NCBI RefSeq assembly: GCF_900188255.1 | Contig: NZ_FZNS01000002.1 | Span: forward strand, 372,001 to 436,000 | From: Hymenobacter mucosus | GTDB taxonomy: Bacteria; Bacteroidota; Bacteroidia; Cytophagales; Hymenobacteraceae | Direction: 5' to 3' | Length of the DNA: 64,000 nucleotides | Shown here: in pieces, positions 25,929 through 34,153 of the stretch | Position numbering within the stretch: position 1 is the first letter of the stretch | How the letters are laid out: every line of letters starts with the position of its first letter | The notes under the pieces: model-generated | The model's database searches: none | What the model was told of the DNA's origin: nothing | The model's input: the letters and a program-made list of their open reading frames with translations, nothing else | Translations under genes and position numbers: made by a program

Positions 25929-26474
25929 ATAGACGAGAAAAAAGCTCAAAACAGCACCGACGCCGGGCTTCGTAGCCAGGTAGCGCTTCGGTGCGAAGCA
26001 GTGAAAAATGATGACCGTCCCGCCACCTTCCGCACCGGAAGGCAGGCAGGTCAGCCGGAGAAAATACTAGGATGCAAAACGGCTGGGGCAGCGCATTTCT
26101 GGCGCATACGCACGACGGAACCCTAACAGCTATTAGTGTTCAGCTACGCAAGCGTTTTACTAGGTAGCTACTCTCTTATGTGACCATCCCAGGAGGTAGC
26201 CTACTGGCCTCAACAACAGCAACAACACCCACGACCGGCAGCAACTGCAGCTACCAGTGGGCGCGGGGTGGGCAAGGGAACGTAGACGGTAGTCAGCCGA
26301 CTTTGCAAGGCAAGAGAAGCGGCTGAAGAAAAATAAGTCACGCGGCAAAAAGTAAGTAACGCACCAGACGAACTACTAGCGCTTCGTCCTGAAAGCACGA
26401 GCTTCCGCCACTTTGCGGGCACTTTTGCTTTCGGAAAATTCTGCTGGCACTACAAGCAACTAGGCTATTTGTTT
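25929..26474. other. Long leader and spacer upstream of TonB receptor 2
   Basis: About 545 bases between the receptor and the MBL-fold gene, both leftward. It holds a long imperfect stem-loop at 26012-26053 and a GCTTCG-GTG-CGAAGC hairpin at about 25984-25999. Short open frames at 26160-26422 do not look like protein. No exact promoter match was found. Confidence 0.5.
25984..26053 (-). other. Structured 5' leader of TonB receptor 2 (two hairpins)
   Basis: Plus-strand coordinates: TGACC (26012-26016) pairs with GGTCA (26049-26053), enclosing a perfect CCTTCCG/CGGAAGG stem (26026-26032/26036-26042) with a CAC loop. A second hairpin GCTTCG/CGAAGC has a GTG loop at about 25984-25999. Both lie 56-125 bases upstream of the start codon, so they would be in the mRNA leader if transcription starts above 26053. 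They match no riboswitch class I know. Confidence 0.4.
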
Positions 26475-27479
26475 TCAGCGGTGGGCGGGGCCACTGAGGT
26501 AAGCGTGCCACCAATACCCCGGCTGGGGGCCGGCAGCTACATCTATCCGCTGACCTGGAGCAGGTAGCAGTAACGGCACATCGGGGGCGGCGGCAGCCAC
26601 CAGCCGGTCGGCGGGCTCGTGCCAGCTATGGAAAGCCAGGTTAAAAGTGGCCCAATGCAAGGGCAGAAAAGCACCGCCACCCAGTGCCCGGTGCGCGGCT
26701 AAGGCATGGTCGGGGCCCATGTGAATATCGGCCCACAGTTCATCGGAGGCGCCCACTTCCAGCATTACCAAGTCAAACGGCCCGTACGCCGCGCCTATTT
26801 CCTGAAAGCCCGCCTCGAAGGGCCCAGAGTCGCCGCCGAAAAAGGCGCGGTGGGTAGGCCCGAGCACACACCAGGAAGCCCACAGCGTCGCGTCGCGGGT
26901 GAGGCCGCGGCCCGTGAAGTGGCGCGCTGGGGTAGCTACCAAGGTGTGCGTCTCTCCTACCTGCACTTCTTGCCACCAATCGAGCTCCGTAATTTGGGCG
27001 GCAGCAATGCCCCAGCGGCGCAGGTGCCCTCCTACCCCCAGCGGACAGAAAAACGCTACCCCCGTGCGGCCCAAGTTTCGGATGGCCTCTTTGTCAAGGT
27101 GGTCGTAGTGGTCATGGGAAAGCAGAACGCCATCAAGCACGGGTAGCTCGGCCAGCGGTAGCGGGGGAGCAAAGAAGCGCTTGGGCCCCAAGGCTACCGG
27201 CGAAGCTCGCAACCGCCACACTGGGTCAGTCAGGAAGCGCTTGCCATCTATTTCGATTAAGGTAGTAGAGTGCCCAAACCACGTAACGCGCAGGGCAGCG
27301 CTAGGTACTGGCTCGGCCAATACTGCCGCATCGGCCCGAAAGGGCCCTAGCGGACGGCGCGGATTTCGCTCTTCTTTACCCAGCAGCCAGTTGCGCAACA
27401 TACGCCCATAATTCCCCGACATGCTGGTGGGAATGCTATTAAGGTACTTTTTACCGTCGAAGCGGGAGGGAGTTTTCAT
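26475..27479 (-). CDS. MBL-fold metallo-hydrolase, NAPE-PLD/UlaG-like
   Basis: 334 residues. Metallo-beta-lactamase motifs: WFGHSTTLIEIDGKRFLTDPVW, LSHDHYDHLD (HxHxDH, two-metal site), ARHFTGRG, FFGGDSGPF and PLHWATFNLAFHSW. The overall pattern matches the NAPE-PLD/RomA-like branch, including the N-terminal region with NSIPT and LGKEERNPRRPLGPF. Members hydrolyse phosphodiester or related bonds in lipids; the activity here is not established. No signal peptide. Single gene. Confidence 0.85.
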   Translation of the reverse strand: MKTPSRFDGKKYLNSIPTSMSGNYGRMLRNWLLGKEERNPRRPLGPFRADAAVLAEPVPSAALRVTWFGHSTTLIEIDGKRFLTDPVWRLRASPVALGPKRFFAPPLPLAELPVLDGVLLSHDHYDHLDKEAIRNLGRTGVAFFCPLGVGGHLRRWGIAAAQITELDWWQEVQVGETHTLVATPARHFTGRGLTRDATLWASWCVLGPTHRAFFGGDSGPFEAGFQEIGAAYGPFDLVMLEVGASDELWADIHMGPDHALAAHRALGGGAFLPLHWATFNLAFHSWHEPADRLVAAAAPDVPLLLPAPGQRIDVAAGPQPGYWWHAYLSGPAHR

Positions 27480-27599
27480 AGAAATCTGATGCCTAGGATA
27501 CGTGAGCCTAGGCTGACTGACGATGTTCCCTCACTTTTACTTTAACACGGCCGCGGAAATCTACTGACTAGGGGCTTTGCCGCCCGCTTCTACCTCACT

Positions 27600-28164
27600 C
27601 TAGCACTGTTGGAGCAACTGCCGGGTCCGTAGGGCCCACTGCTGCATCTGCTGGCCCGAGTAGCGCAGGCCGTCGTTGGCAAACGGAGTAGGCTCGGCGG
27701 CGCGGGTCCGGTCGGTTATGTTCACGAAGGACACGGCGGCCAGTTGGCATTCTTCCTGAGCCACGGGATTGTGCTGGTCAATTTTGGTGGCAATGCAGGC
27801 TGGGTCGTAGTTGCGGGCGTAGGGCGACTGCCCCCAGGCGGGAGTGGGAAGCATCACCACTCGCCCCGCACGCCCACCAGCAGAGCGCACAGCTAGGCGC
27901 AGCAGTTCGCGCAACTCGGGGCGGTAGGTGGCCAGTGGCAGGCCCTGGCACTGGTTGTTGACGCCAATCAGCAGAGACACTAGCTCATGGGTGCGAATAT
28001 TGTTGCTAGCCTCAATGGCTCAGAGCAACTGGGTGGTGATGGAGTAACCGCAGTGGTACGTGGGGCTGGCTCGGCAGCAGGTTGGGCACGCCCATGCTCA
28101 GAAGTAGCAAAAAAGAAGCAGAACCCGCATTAACCAGGCGACTTGCAATGAATGGAGCTGCCAT
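27600..28164 (-). pseudogene. Decayed SGNH/GDSL hydrolase
   Basis: The C-terminal part (from about 27980 down) is a clear SGNH hydrolase end: SLLIGVNNQCQG (block III Asn) and a later histidine-region remnant. Reading upstream in the same frame gives AIEASNNIRTHELVSLLIGV, preceded by an in-frame TGA at 28020-28022 and then GYSITTQLL, which fits the family's TTxxLLxAIE helix. A plausible original signal peptide (MAAPFIASRLVNAGSASFLL from 28164) is in another frame, and the GDSxT block I with the catalytic Ser is missing altogether. So there is at least one nonsense change and one frameshifting internal deletion. The intact 3' frame could still be read from an internal GTG, but it would lack the nucleophile. 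Confidence 0.75.
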
Positions 28165-28231
28165 GTAATGCTACTCAGACAACCGCAGATGGTGCCACCG
28201 CAGTCTACTCTAACTAGCATTATGGTAGTCA

Positions 28232-28284
28232 CCTACACGACAACGCCGCCCGGCCTTCTCGGCCGGGCGGCGTTGTCGTGTAGG
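28232..28284. terminator. 24-bp perfect hairpin terminator of the cystathionine synthase gene
   Basis: Arms 28232-28255 and 28261-28284 are exact complements with loop TTCTC. It is very GC-rich (CGCCGCCCGGCC core) without a long T run, 86 bases past the leftward stop at 28371. Confidence 0.75.
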
Positions 28285-28370
28285 CAAGCACTTTCTACTT
28301 ACTACGCTGACTGTAGCGCGTCGGCTAGGGACTGACCGTCAGCAAGCCGAAGAGTTGTGACTTGAACCCG

Positions 28371-29510
28371 TTAGCCAATGGCTTGCTGCAAGTCCTCCAG
28401 CAAGTCGTCAGCATCCTCAATGCCCACGCTCAAACGAATCAGCGAGTCGGAGAGGCCGGCTTTACGACGCTCCTCGGCCGGAATGCTGGCGTGCGTCATG
28501 GTAGCGGGGTGGCCAGAGAGGCTTTCCACGCCTCCTAAGCTTTCAGCCAGGGAGAAAAGCTGAAATTTCTCCAGGGTAGCAATGGCATCCTCCTTTCGGT
28601 CGCCTTTCAGCACGAAGGAAATCATAGCACCAAAGTCGCGCATCTGTTTGGCGGCAATGGCATGGTTTGGATGATCCTCGAAGCCAGGCCAGTACACTTT
28701 CTCCACTTTGGGATGCGCCTTGAGGAATTCGGCTACTTTGCGGCCATTTTCGCAGTGGCGTTGCATGCGCACGTGCAGGGTTTTGAGGCCGCGTAGTACT
28801 AGGAAGCAGTCTTGAGGGCCAGGCGTACCACCGCAGGCATTCTGGTAGAAGCTCAAGCGCTGGTGCAGCTCGTCGTCGTTTACAATGACAGCCCCCATCA
28901 CGGTGTCGGAGTGGCCGCCCATGTACTTGGTCAGGGAGTACATTACCATATCAGCACCCAGCTCCAGCGGCGTTTGCAGGTAAGGCGTGGAGAAGGTATT
29001 GTCTACCACCAGCAGCGCGCCCGCCTTTTTAGCCACGGCCGAAGCCGCCGCAATGTCAATGACGTTCAGCAACGGGTTGGTAGGCGTTTCTACCCAAATC
29101 AGCTTGGTGCGCTCCGTTACGGCAGCCTCCACGGCCGTCATATCGTGCATGGGCACAAAGTGAAATTTGATGCCGTATGTGGCGTACACTTTTGTGAAGA
29201 GGCGGTAAGAGCCTCCGTACAGGTCGTTAGTGCTGATAACCTCGTCGCCGGGCTGCAGCAGCTTCACAATGCAGTCAATGGCAGCCATTCCGGTGGCGAA
29301 GGCCAGGCCATGCTTCCCGTTATCTAGCGCCGCTAGGGCATCTTGCAGTTGGGAGCGAGTTGGGTTGTGGGTGCGCGAATACTCAAAGCCTTTGTGGTCG
29401 CCGGGAGAGCGTTGCACGTAGGTTGAGGTTTGATAAATGGGCGTCATGATGGCCCCGGTAGTGGGGTCAGGATGGACGCCAGCGTGGATAGCTTTGGTTC
29501 CGAATTTCAT
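28371..29510 (-). CDS. metB: Cystathionine gamma-synthase-type trans-sulfuration enzyme
   Basis: 379 residues, the family length. PLP-dependent (Cys/Met metabolism family). [58 protein letters not shown], and [11 protein letters not shown] with the PLP-binding Lys195. [20 protein letters not shown] is the C-terminal substrate region. It either joins activated homoserine and cysteine (synthase) or cleaves cystathionine (lyase). The two are hard to separate by sequence, so the symbol is provisional. Promoter TACCTTTG lies 39-46 bases upstream. Single-gene unit. Confidence 0.87.
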   Translation of the reverse strand: MKFGTKAIHAGVHPDPTTGAIMTPIYQTSTYVQRSPGDHKGFEYSRTHNPTRSQLQDALAALDNGKHGLAFATGMAAIDCIVKLLQPGDEVISTNDLYGGSYRLFTKVYATYGIKFHFVPMHDMTAVEAAVTERTKLIWVETPTNPLLNVIDIAAASAVAKKAGALLVVDNTFSTPYLQTPLELGADMVMYSLTKYMGGHSDTVMGAVIVNDDELHQRLSFYQNACGGTPGPQDCFLVLRGLKTLHVRMQRHCENGRKVAEFLKAHPKVEKVYWPGFEDHPNHAIAAKQMRDFGAMISFVLKGDRKEDAIATLEKFQLFSLAESLGGVESLSGHPATMTHASIPAEERRKAGLSDSLIRLSVGIEDADDLLEDLQQAIG

Positions 29511-29548
29511 GCGAGAAACGGGTGATGTAGAAACGTGGGTAGGCCCCG

Positions 29549-29556
29549 CAAAGGTA
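29549..29556 (-). promoter_or_regulatory. -7 promoter element of the cystathionine synthase gene
   Basis: Minus-strand TACCTTTG is an exact TAnnTTTG match. The predicted leader is about 33 bases. Confidence 0.6.
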
Positions 29557-29726
29557 GGAATGTAGGCGAAGCTTCACGGGTACCGCTGCATCAACCCTCC
29601 AACCGGACAAAAGGGTTAGCAGCCAGCTATTTATTTTTTTGACCAGGCTTGATTGGGTGCAGTAGGTGGTTGGAAATGAGTCTATCTTAGCAACAAAATA
29701 CTATTCATCATCTTTTCTTTATACGC

Positions 29727-30650
29727 TTGAAAAAACTTCTACTGCTTCTGACCTTCGCCTGGGCCCCTGTATTCAGCTATGCCGCTACCCCCGTTGATTC
29801 GGCGGCCCTCCGCAAAGCCCGAATCGACTCCGTTCATGCTACTCTGCATTACCAAACCGGGCGCGTTTCCCTACCCGACGGCGTGGGTGAAATCACCGTA
29901 CCAACTGGCTTCCGCTACCTCAATGCCGAACAAAGCACCCGCGTGCTCACCACCTTCTGGGGCAACCCCGAGGGAGAATCACTGGGCATGCTGTTCCCCG
30001 CTACCAAAGGCCCCCTCGATGTAGATGGCTGGGCCTTTGTGGTGGAGTATGAGAAGATGGGCTACGTAAAAGACGATGACGCCGAAGACATCGACTATAA
30101 CGACCTACTCAAGGACATGCAGTCGGACATGGAGGAGTCGAACCAGGAACGCATCGGTGCGGGCTATGACCCCATCACCCTGGTAGGATGGGCTGCCAAG
30201 CCCTACTACGACAAAAACCTAAACGTGCTTCACTGGGCCAAGGAACTTAAGTTTGGCAATTCACCCGAAAACACGCTCAACTACAACGTGCGCCTGTTGG
30301 GCCGCAAAGGCGTGCTCAACCTCAATGCCGTGGGCTCGGTAGGCCAACTGGCCGAGGTGCGCACTACCATTCCGGCGGTTATCAAAAGCGTGAGCTTTAG
30401 CAAAGGCTTGCAATATGCCGACTTCGACCCAAAGCTAGACGACGTGGCGGCCTATGGCATTGGCGGCTTGATTGCGGGGAAGGTACTGGCGAAGGTGGGC
30501 TTCTTTGCGCTCATCCTCAAATTCTGGAAGATTCTCCTTGCTCTCGGTGCGGCCGCCTGGACGGCCGTGCGCCGCTTTTTTGGGGCCAAGACTACGGAGG
30601 AGCCGGCTATAGTGGGTGGCCCCTCCCCCGACCCCGAGCCGGAAGCGTAG
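29727..30650 (+). CDS. DUF2167 membrane-anchored protein
   Basis: 307 residues, starting at TTG 29727 (reads KKLLLLLTFAWAPVFSYA, a signal peptide). The DUF2167 body follows: VSLPDGVGEITVPTGFRYL, FWGNPEGESLGMLFP, EYEKMGYVKDDDAEDIDYND, LVGWAAKPYYDKNLNVLHWA. One or two C-terminal membrane helices (VLAKVGFFALILKFWKILLA) are followed by a basic stretch and an acidic Pro-rich tail. The family has no proven function; members sit in the inner membrane. A near-match promoter, TATCTTAG, is at 29683-29690. The VTT-domain gene follows after a hairpin. Confidence 0.82.
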   Translation: MKKLLLLLTFAWAPVFSYAATPVDSAALRKARIDSVHATLHYQTGRVSLPDGVGEITVPTGFRYLNAEQSTRVLTTFWGNPEGESLGMLFPATKGPLDVDGWAFVVEYEKMGYVKDDDAEDIDYNDLLKDMQSDMEESNQERIGAGYDPITLVGWAAKPYYDKNLNVLHWAKELKFGNSPENTLNYNVRLLGRKGVLNLNAVGSVGQLAEVRTTIPAVIKSVSFSKGLQYADFDPKLDDVAAYGIGGLIAGKVLAKVGFFALILKFWKILLALGAAAWTAVRRFFGAKTTEEPAIVGGPSPDPEPEA

Positions 30651-30679
30651 CCTTCTGGGCTGCTTTTACGTTCTACCTT

Positions 30680-30705
30680 CGGGCCGGCCATAGAAGGCCG
30701 GCCCG
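30680..30705 (+). terminator. Hairpin terminator after the DUF2167 gene
   Basis: CGGGCCGGCC (30680-30689) pairs with GGCCGGCCCG (30696-30705) around ATAGAA, followed by TTTGTTT. It lies just before the VTT-domain gene, so read-through or a promoter inside it must supply that gene. Confidence 0.7.
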
Positions 30706-30719
30706 TTTGTTTGCTGCGT

Positions 30720-31439
30720 ATGGCGTTTCTCAAAGAGCTGTTTCATCAGAACACTTCCACCCTAGTTTCCTTACTTCTCCTCACGCTGCTGCCCCTAGCC
30801 GGCGACAGTTTGCTCGCGTGGGGATTACACGAAAACGCAAGCTGGCTGGAAAATCCCACGCTGCCCCAAATGCTGCTGTACTTCGCAGTGGTGGCCTTCA
30901 CCATGACGTTTTCGCTGACGCATACGACCGTGGTGGTACTGGTCACTGCCTTTTTCTTCGATTGGGCCGGTTTTCCTGGCATGCTGCTTACCTATATCCT
31001 GGCCGCCCTGTTTGGTCACATGCTCGCAACATCCCTCGACCAAGGCAAACTTATTCGGCTCCTGGAGCGCTTCCCTAAGGCTCACGCCGTGATGCACGAG
31101 CTACGCGGCGACAGTTGGCGCCTGGTTTTGCTCACGCGCCTTTCGCCGGTATTGCCTTTCGCCCTCATCACGTTTATCCTAGCCGTAGTGGGCGTGCCGA
31201 GGCGGCAGTTTCTCACCGCCTCGGTAGTAGGTATGCTGCCGCGCACATTGTTTTTTTACTGGCTGGGCACAAAAGCGCAAGATGTGCTCGCCCTCATTCA
31301 AGACCCCGACACTGGCACTGCCGGCAAAGTACTCGTGGTGGTGCTGGTAGCAGTATCCATGTTCGGATTATACTTCCTTTTTACACGAGCTATGAAGCGA
31401 GCATTGCGTCGGGGCATCCAAGAGGAAGAAAAAATTTAG
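30720..31439 (+). CDS. VTT/TVP38-DedA-like integral membrane protein
   Basis: 239 residues with about six hydrophobic segments. The VTT (SNARE-associated/TVP38) signature region includes FGHMLATSLDQGKLI, LLTRLSPVLPFALITFIL with the conserved RLSPxxPF motif, and TASVVGMLPRTLFFYWLG. Relatives act as lipid scramblases or flippases for undecaprenyl phosphate and phospholipids; the role here is inferred at family level only. ATG 30720 (MAFLKELF) is chosen over a TTG at 30711. The C-terminus is basic then acidic (RRGIQEEEK), cytoplasmic. Confidence 0.8.
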   Translation: MAFLKELFHQNTSTLVSLLLLTLLPLAGDSLLAWGLHENASWLENPTLPQMLLYFAVVAFTMTFSLTHTTVVVLVTAFFFDWAGFPGMLLTYILAALFGHMLATSLDQGKLIRLLERFPKAHAVMHELRGDSWRLVLLTRLSPVLPFALITFILAVVGVPRRQFLTASVVGMLPRTLFFYWLGTKAQDVLALIQDPDTGTAGKVLVVVLVAVSMFGLYFLFTRAMKRALRRGIQEEEKI

Positions 31440-31500
31440 CTGAAATTCAGCCTCTTGCGTTTTTTTCAAGAAAAAACAGGCAGTAAATAGTTCTCGGGGC

Positions 31501-31532
31501 TTGCAAGAGCAGAAATTATGCTGCTATCTTTG
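31501..31532 (+). promoter_or_regulatory. Complete promoter of tRNA-Arg
   Basis: TTG (31501-31503) and TATCTTTG (31525-31532) are separated by 21 bases. This is the best full -33/-7 promoter of Bacteroidota form in the window, followed 42 bases later by the tRNA. Confidence 0.8.
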
Positions 31533-31574
31533 CACAACCAAAACGGAGAAACGCTCCGCACACGGTAACAAAAT

Positions 31575-31648
31575 GGTTGCGTAGCTCAATTGGATAGAGC
31601 ATCTGACTACGAATCAGAAGGTTTGGGGTTCGACTCCCTACGTGACCA
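31575..31648 (+). tRNA. tRNA-Arg(ACG)
   Basis: Standard cloverleaf of 74 bases. Acceptor GGTTGCG/CGTGACC includes two G-U pairs, D arm GCTC...GAGC, anticodon stem TCTGA/TCAGA with loop CTACGAA (anticodon ACG), T arm TGGGG-TTCGACT-CCCTA, discriminator A. CCA is not encoded (ACAC... follows). ACG is expected to be edited to ICG by TadA to read CGU, CGC and CGA. Confidence 0.96.
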
Positions 31649-31649
31649 C

Positions 31650-31686
31650 AAAAAGCCTCCCCGCACCTTGCGAGGAGGCTTTTTTA
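31650..31686. terminator. Bidirectional terminator after tRNA-Arg
   Basis: AAAAAGCCTCC pairs with GGAGGCTTTTTT (about 31650-31660 and 31674-31685), directly after the tRNA. It also faces the end of the convergent arsS-like gene. Confidence 0.85.
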
Positions 31687-31770
31687 TTTTCTATTGCCTT
31701 CTTAAAGATGCTGGGGCGCTATAGGTTTCCCCTAGCGCCCCAGCCGTGCTACTCTATTCAAAATTTAAAG

Positions 31771-32817
31771 CTAAGCAGTAGTACCACCGCAACTGGAACC
31801 GCTACCCGCCGTGCACCCGTAGCAGTGCTGATTGAGCACCACTTTTCGTTGGTTGAGGGTAGCTAGGTTGAAGTCGCGAATGTGCCGTACGGGACTAGCC
31901 ACGTGCAAGTCTAGCATCTGGTTGAAGTCGCAGTCGTAGAGGCCGCCTTCCCAGCTCACCGATATTGTATTGCGGCACATTACTCCTTCAGCCGCCGCCG
32001 GATTGAAAGCCGTCACCAGCTTTTCCATGTAGCCCGCGTAGTTCCCCGATTCGATAAGGTAGTCGAGGTAACGGCTCACGGGGATGTTGGTAATGGCGTA
32101 GAGTTCATTGAAAACAATACCAAAATCCTTGTGTAGAGCCCGCTTAAACTGGTCTTGCAAGCCCTTCTGTGAGCCCGGCAGGAAGGCTCCGTTCGGGTTA
32201 TACACCAAGTTCAGGCGCAAGCCCGTGCCTTCTTGGCCGTAGCCCACGGCGTTTAGCATCTTCAAGGCCTGTACCGAGTCCTCAAATACTCCATCTCCCC
32301 GCTGCCGGTCGGTGGTTTTGGCATTGTAGAAGGGTAACGAGCTAACCACTTCTACCCCATGCCGACGGAAGAATTCGGGCAGGTCGTAGTATTTCTTGTT
32401 GGCTACAATGATGGTTAGGTTGCAGCGCACAATGATATGGCGCCCCAGCTGGTGTATTTGCTCTACAAACCAGCGGAAATCGGGGTTCATCTCCGGAGCT
32501 CCGCCCGTTAGGTCCACGGTTCCAATCGACGTTTGAGCCAGCGCGTTCAGGCATAGCTGCATAGTTTCGCGGGTCATGATTTCCTTCCGGTCCGGACCAG
32601 CATCTACGTGGCAATGGCGGCATACCTGGTTGCACATTTTACCCACGTTGATTTGCAGCACAGTGGGCTCCAGCGGCGCCAGGGGAAACAAGCCCGCCGT
32701 AGACATCTTCTCGTGAAACAGCGGCAGATGCAGCGTATCGGCTACCTCCCGGCGCAATACGGTGAGTTGAAAGGCCGAGTCTGCAAGATCATGCCCAGTC
32801 GCTTTGAGGGATTTCAT
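31771..32817 (-). CDS. arsS: ArsS-like radical SAM protein with Cys-rich tail
   Basis: 348 residues. Radical SAM motif CNQVCRHC (Cys62, Cys66, Cys69), DLTGGAPEMNPDF (GGxP-type), RCNLTII, and the family block LNLVYNPNGAFLPGSQ. The C-terminal domain has LYDCDFNQMLDL and ends in a Cys-rich tail, HCYGCTAGSGSSCGG. This matches the arsenosugar biosynthesis radical SAM protein ArsS (adenosylation of dimethylarsinous acid), whose family includes selenocysteine-containing members at the tail. No ArsM or other ars gene is nearby, so the arsenic role is inferred from family only. The start at 32817 is set by MKSLKATGHDLAD. Confidence 0.85.
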   Translation of the reverse strand: MKSLKATGHDLADSAFQLTVLRREVADTLHLPLFHEKMSTAGLFPLAPLEPTVLQINVGKMCNQVCRHCHVDAGPDRKEIMTRETMQLCLNALAQTSIGTVDLTGGAPEMNPDFRWFVEQIHQLGRHIIVRCNLTIIVANKKYYDLPEFFRRHGVEVVSSLPFYNAKTTDRQRGDGVFEDSVQALKMLNAVGYGQEGTGLRLNLVYNPNGAFLPGSQKGLQDQFKRALHKDFGIVFNELYAITNIPVSRYLDYLIESGNYAGYMEKLVTAFNPAAAEGVMCRNTISVSWEGGLYDCDFNQMLDLHVASPVRHIRDFNLATLNQRKVVLNQHCYGCTAGSGSSCGGTTA

Positions 32818-32961
32818 TGTATGCGCGGTAGTAAAGAGGGTAGGATAAGGAGAGCAGAACCACGTAGCCCAATGGCTTACACATAAACCACTAGCCTCTC
32901 CTTTTGGCCTTGCAGGCACGAGCTAGACTTACGAAAATATCCGTTGAGTCGATTTAGTTCA

Positions 32962-33399
32962 CTATGAAAGTAGTCCCGACTGGTGAGCGGCACTAATAAT
33001 AGACGGCGCGTTCTTGAGAGTGGCCAGCACAAAACGCTTGGCTGATTCCTTCACCTCGTCCCGGCTTACTTCCTTGGACTCTTCCTGCACAAACTCCGCC
33101 ATGAGCATAAAGGCGTGGCTGATGGCTTGGCGCTTTGGCTGGTCGGAGTGCAACTGCGCCTGCACAATAGCTAACTGCGCCCGAATCTTGTCGCGCCGGG
33201 AGCTAAAAACAGAGTCGTTGGCTACGTGGGGCTTTATCCTTTCAATCAGTTCCAACAGAGGAAGCAGCTTGGTCGCCGTCGAGACGATAGTGCCGCTTAG
33301 CCTATCTCGCTTGCTACCTCGGTGCGAGGAGCTTGGTTCATAAGGTCGGGGAAGCGAGTAGTTCTCGCTTGCTACATGGCCCCGCAGGTTGTCTTCCAC
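32962..33399 (-). CDS. Unknown, mostly helical 145-residue protein
   Basis: No family recognised. The first 35 residues are polar and probably disordered (RPYEPSSSHRGSKRD). The rest reads as alpha-helices: IVSTATKLLPLLELIERI, RRDKIRAQLAIVQAQLHS, QAISHAFMLMAEFVQEESKE, DEVKESAKRFVLATLKNAPS. No signal peptide or membrane helix. Isolated, between arsS and a STAS-like gene; both neighbours run the same way. Could be a small regulatory or accessory-island protein. Coding status is moderately sure because of the ordered amphipathic pattern. Confidence 0.5.
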   Translation of the reverse strand: MEDNLRGHVASENYSLPRPYEPSSSHRGSKRDRLSGTIVSTATKLLPLLELIERIKPHVANDSVFSSRRDKIRAQLAIVQAQLHSDQPKRQAISHAFMLMAEFVQEESKEVSRDEVKESAKRFVLATLKNAPSIISAAHQSGLLS

Positions 33400-33529
33400 T
33401 AGTTCGTTTTGCTATAGTCCCGTGGCTTAGCTATATCCATCCAAGCTGAGCCTTTGCCAAGATACTTACAAACGCAACATATCTGCTAGTACCCGTGCCC
33501 TTACTGCTCATCGCCAAGGCCCCGACAGC

Positions 33530-33892
33530 TTAGGCCCACAAGTTGTTGCTTGGATAGCTTGACGCAGGCAACGTATGCAGCAATAGCTGCAGGCCGGTGC
33601 GCCCCATTTGCTCAAGCACGGCAGCAGAGAAACCACACCAATACAACCGTATTCGGGCCCGACGCGCCTCATTTTGCACTTCCAGAATTGCCCGTTGCCC
33701 GTGCCACGACAGTGATTCTAGCAGAAAACAGTTGACCCACAGAATGGGAACTTGCGTGGCAACAGCCTGCCGGATACTACGCTTTAACTCCTCGGCTTCG
33801 GTAGGCCCTGCGCAGCATCCCCGCAGCTGAATACCCGCTCCCTCACGGCAAGTCTCTATCTCGATAACCAGTTGTGATTCAGCCTCTGACAC
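33530..33892 (-). CDS. STAS-like single-domain protein
   Basis: 120 residues. The pattern suggests a SpoIIAA/STAS fold: a first strand and turn (IQLRGCCAGPTEAEELKRSI), a core strand VPILWVNCFLLESLSWHGQR matching the usual V-D-C-x-x-L-x-x-L-S-x-x-G block, then RRARIRLYWCGFSAAVLEQM and GLQLLL. The phosphoacceptor Ser/Thr after the core strand would be Ser in ESLSWHG. No anti-sigma kinase or phosphatase is adjacent. Rather Cys-rich for its size (four Cys). Function not assignable. Confidence 0.55.
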   Translation of the reverse strand: MSEAESQLVIEIETCREGAGIQLRGCCAGPTEAEELKRSIRQAVATQVPILWVNCFLLESLSWHGQRAILEVQNEARRARIRLYWCGFSAAVLEQMGRTGLQLLLHTLPASSYPSNNLWA

Positions 33893-34138
33893 TTGAGAAA
33901 GTACACTTAGTAGTATCCTGCTAGCAAAACTACTTGTTGAGCTTACGGTTTGATCAGTAAGAAAACGGATTTCCTGTGGGTATTTATACTGAGTTTCTCC
34001 ATCTGGGACAGCAGGCTGGTGCCTTACCGCAGGTTAGAAGGGTAGGAACAGGAGCTTTCCATCCTGAATCAAGTATCTATTTATCAAATAATTATAGCTT
34101 ACACAAACGAAGTACTAGGGTGCAGCTAGACTGTGCAG

Positions 34139-34146
34139 TATCTTCG
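34139..34146 (+). promoter_or_regulatory. Possible -7 element of the sce7726-type gene (near-leaderless)
   Basis: TATCTTCG differs from TAnnTTTG at one position and ends only 7 bases before the ATG at 34154. If used, the mRNA would begin at or very near the start codon. Confidence 0.35.
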
Positions 34147-34153
34147 GGGTCTG

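Noticed and set aside
26012..26053. Cobalamin or SAM riboswitch, suggested by GTCCCGCCAC and by ACCTGCC-like words
   Set aside because: The words that would form the B12 box and its partner are on opposite strands, and the SAM-I core is not present in order. I keep only a structured-leader call.
27600..27980. Intact small gene of 126 codons
   Set aside because: The frame starts in the middle of an SGNH fold, at a GTG inside LVSLLIG; upstream DNA continues the homology through a stop codon, so it is a remnant.
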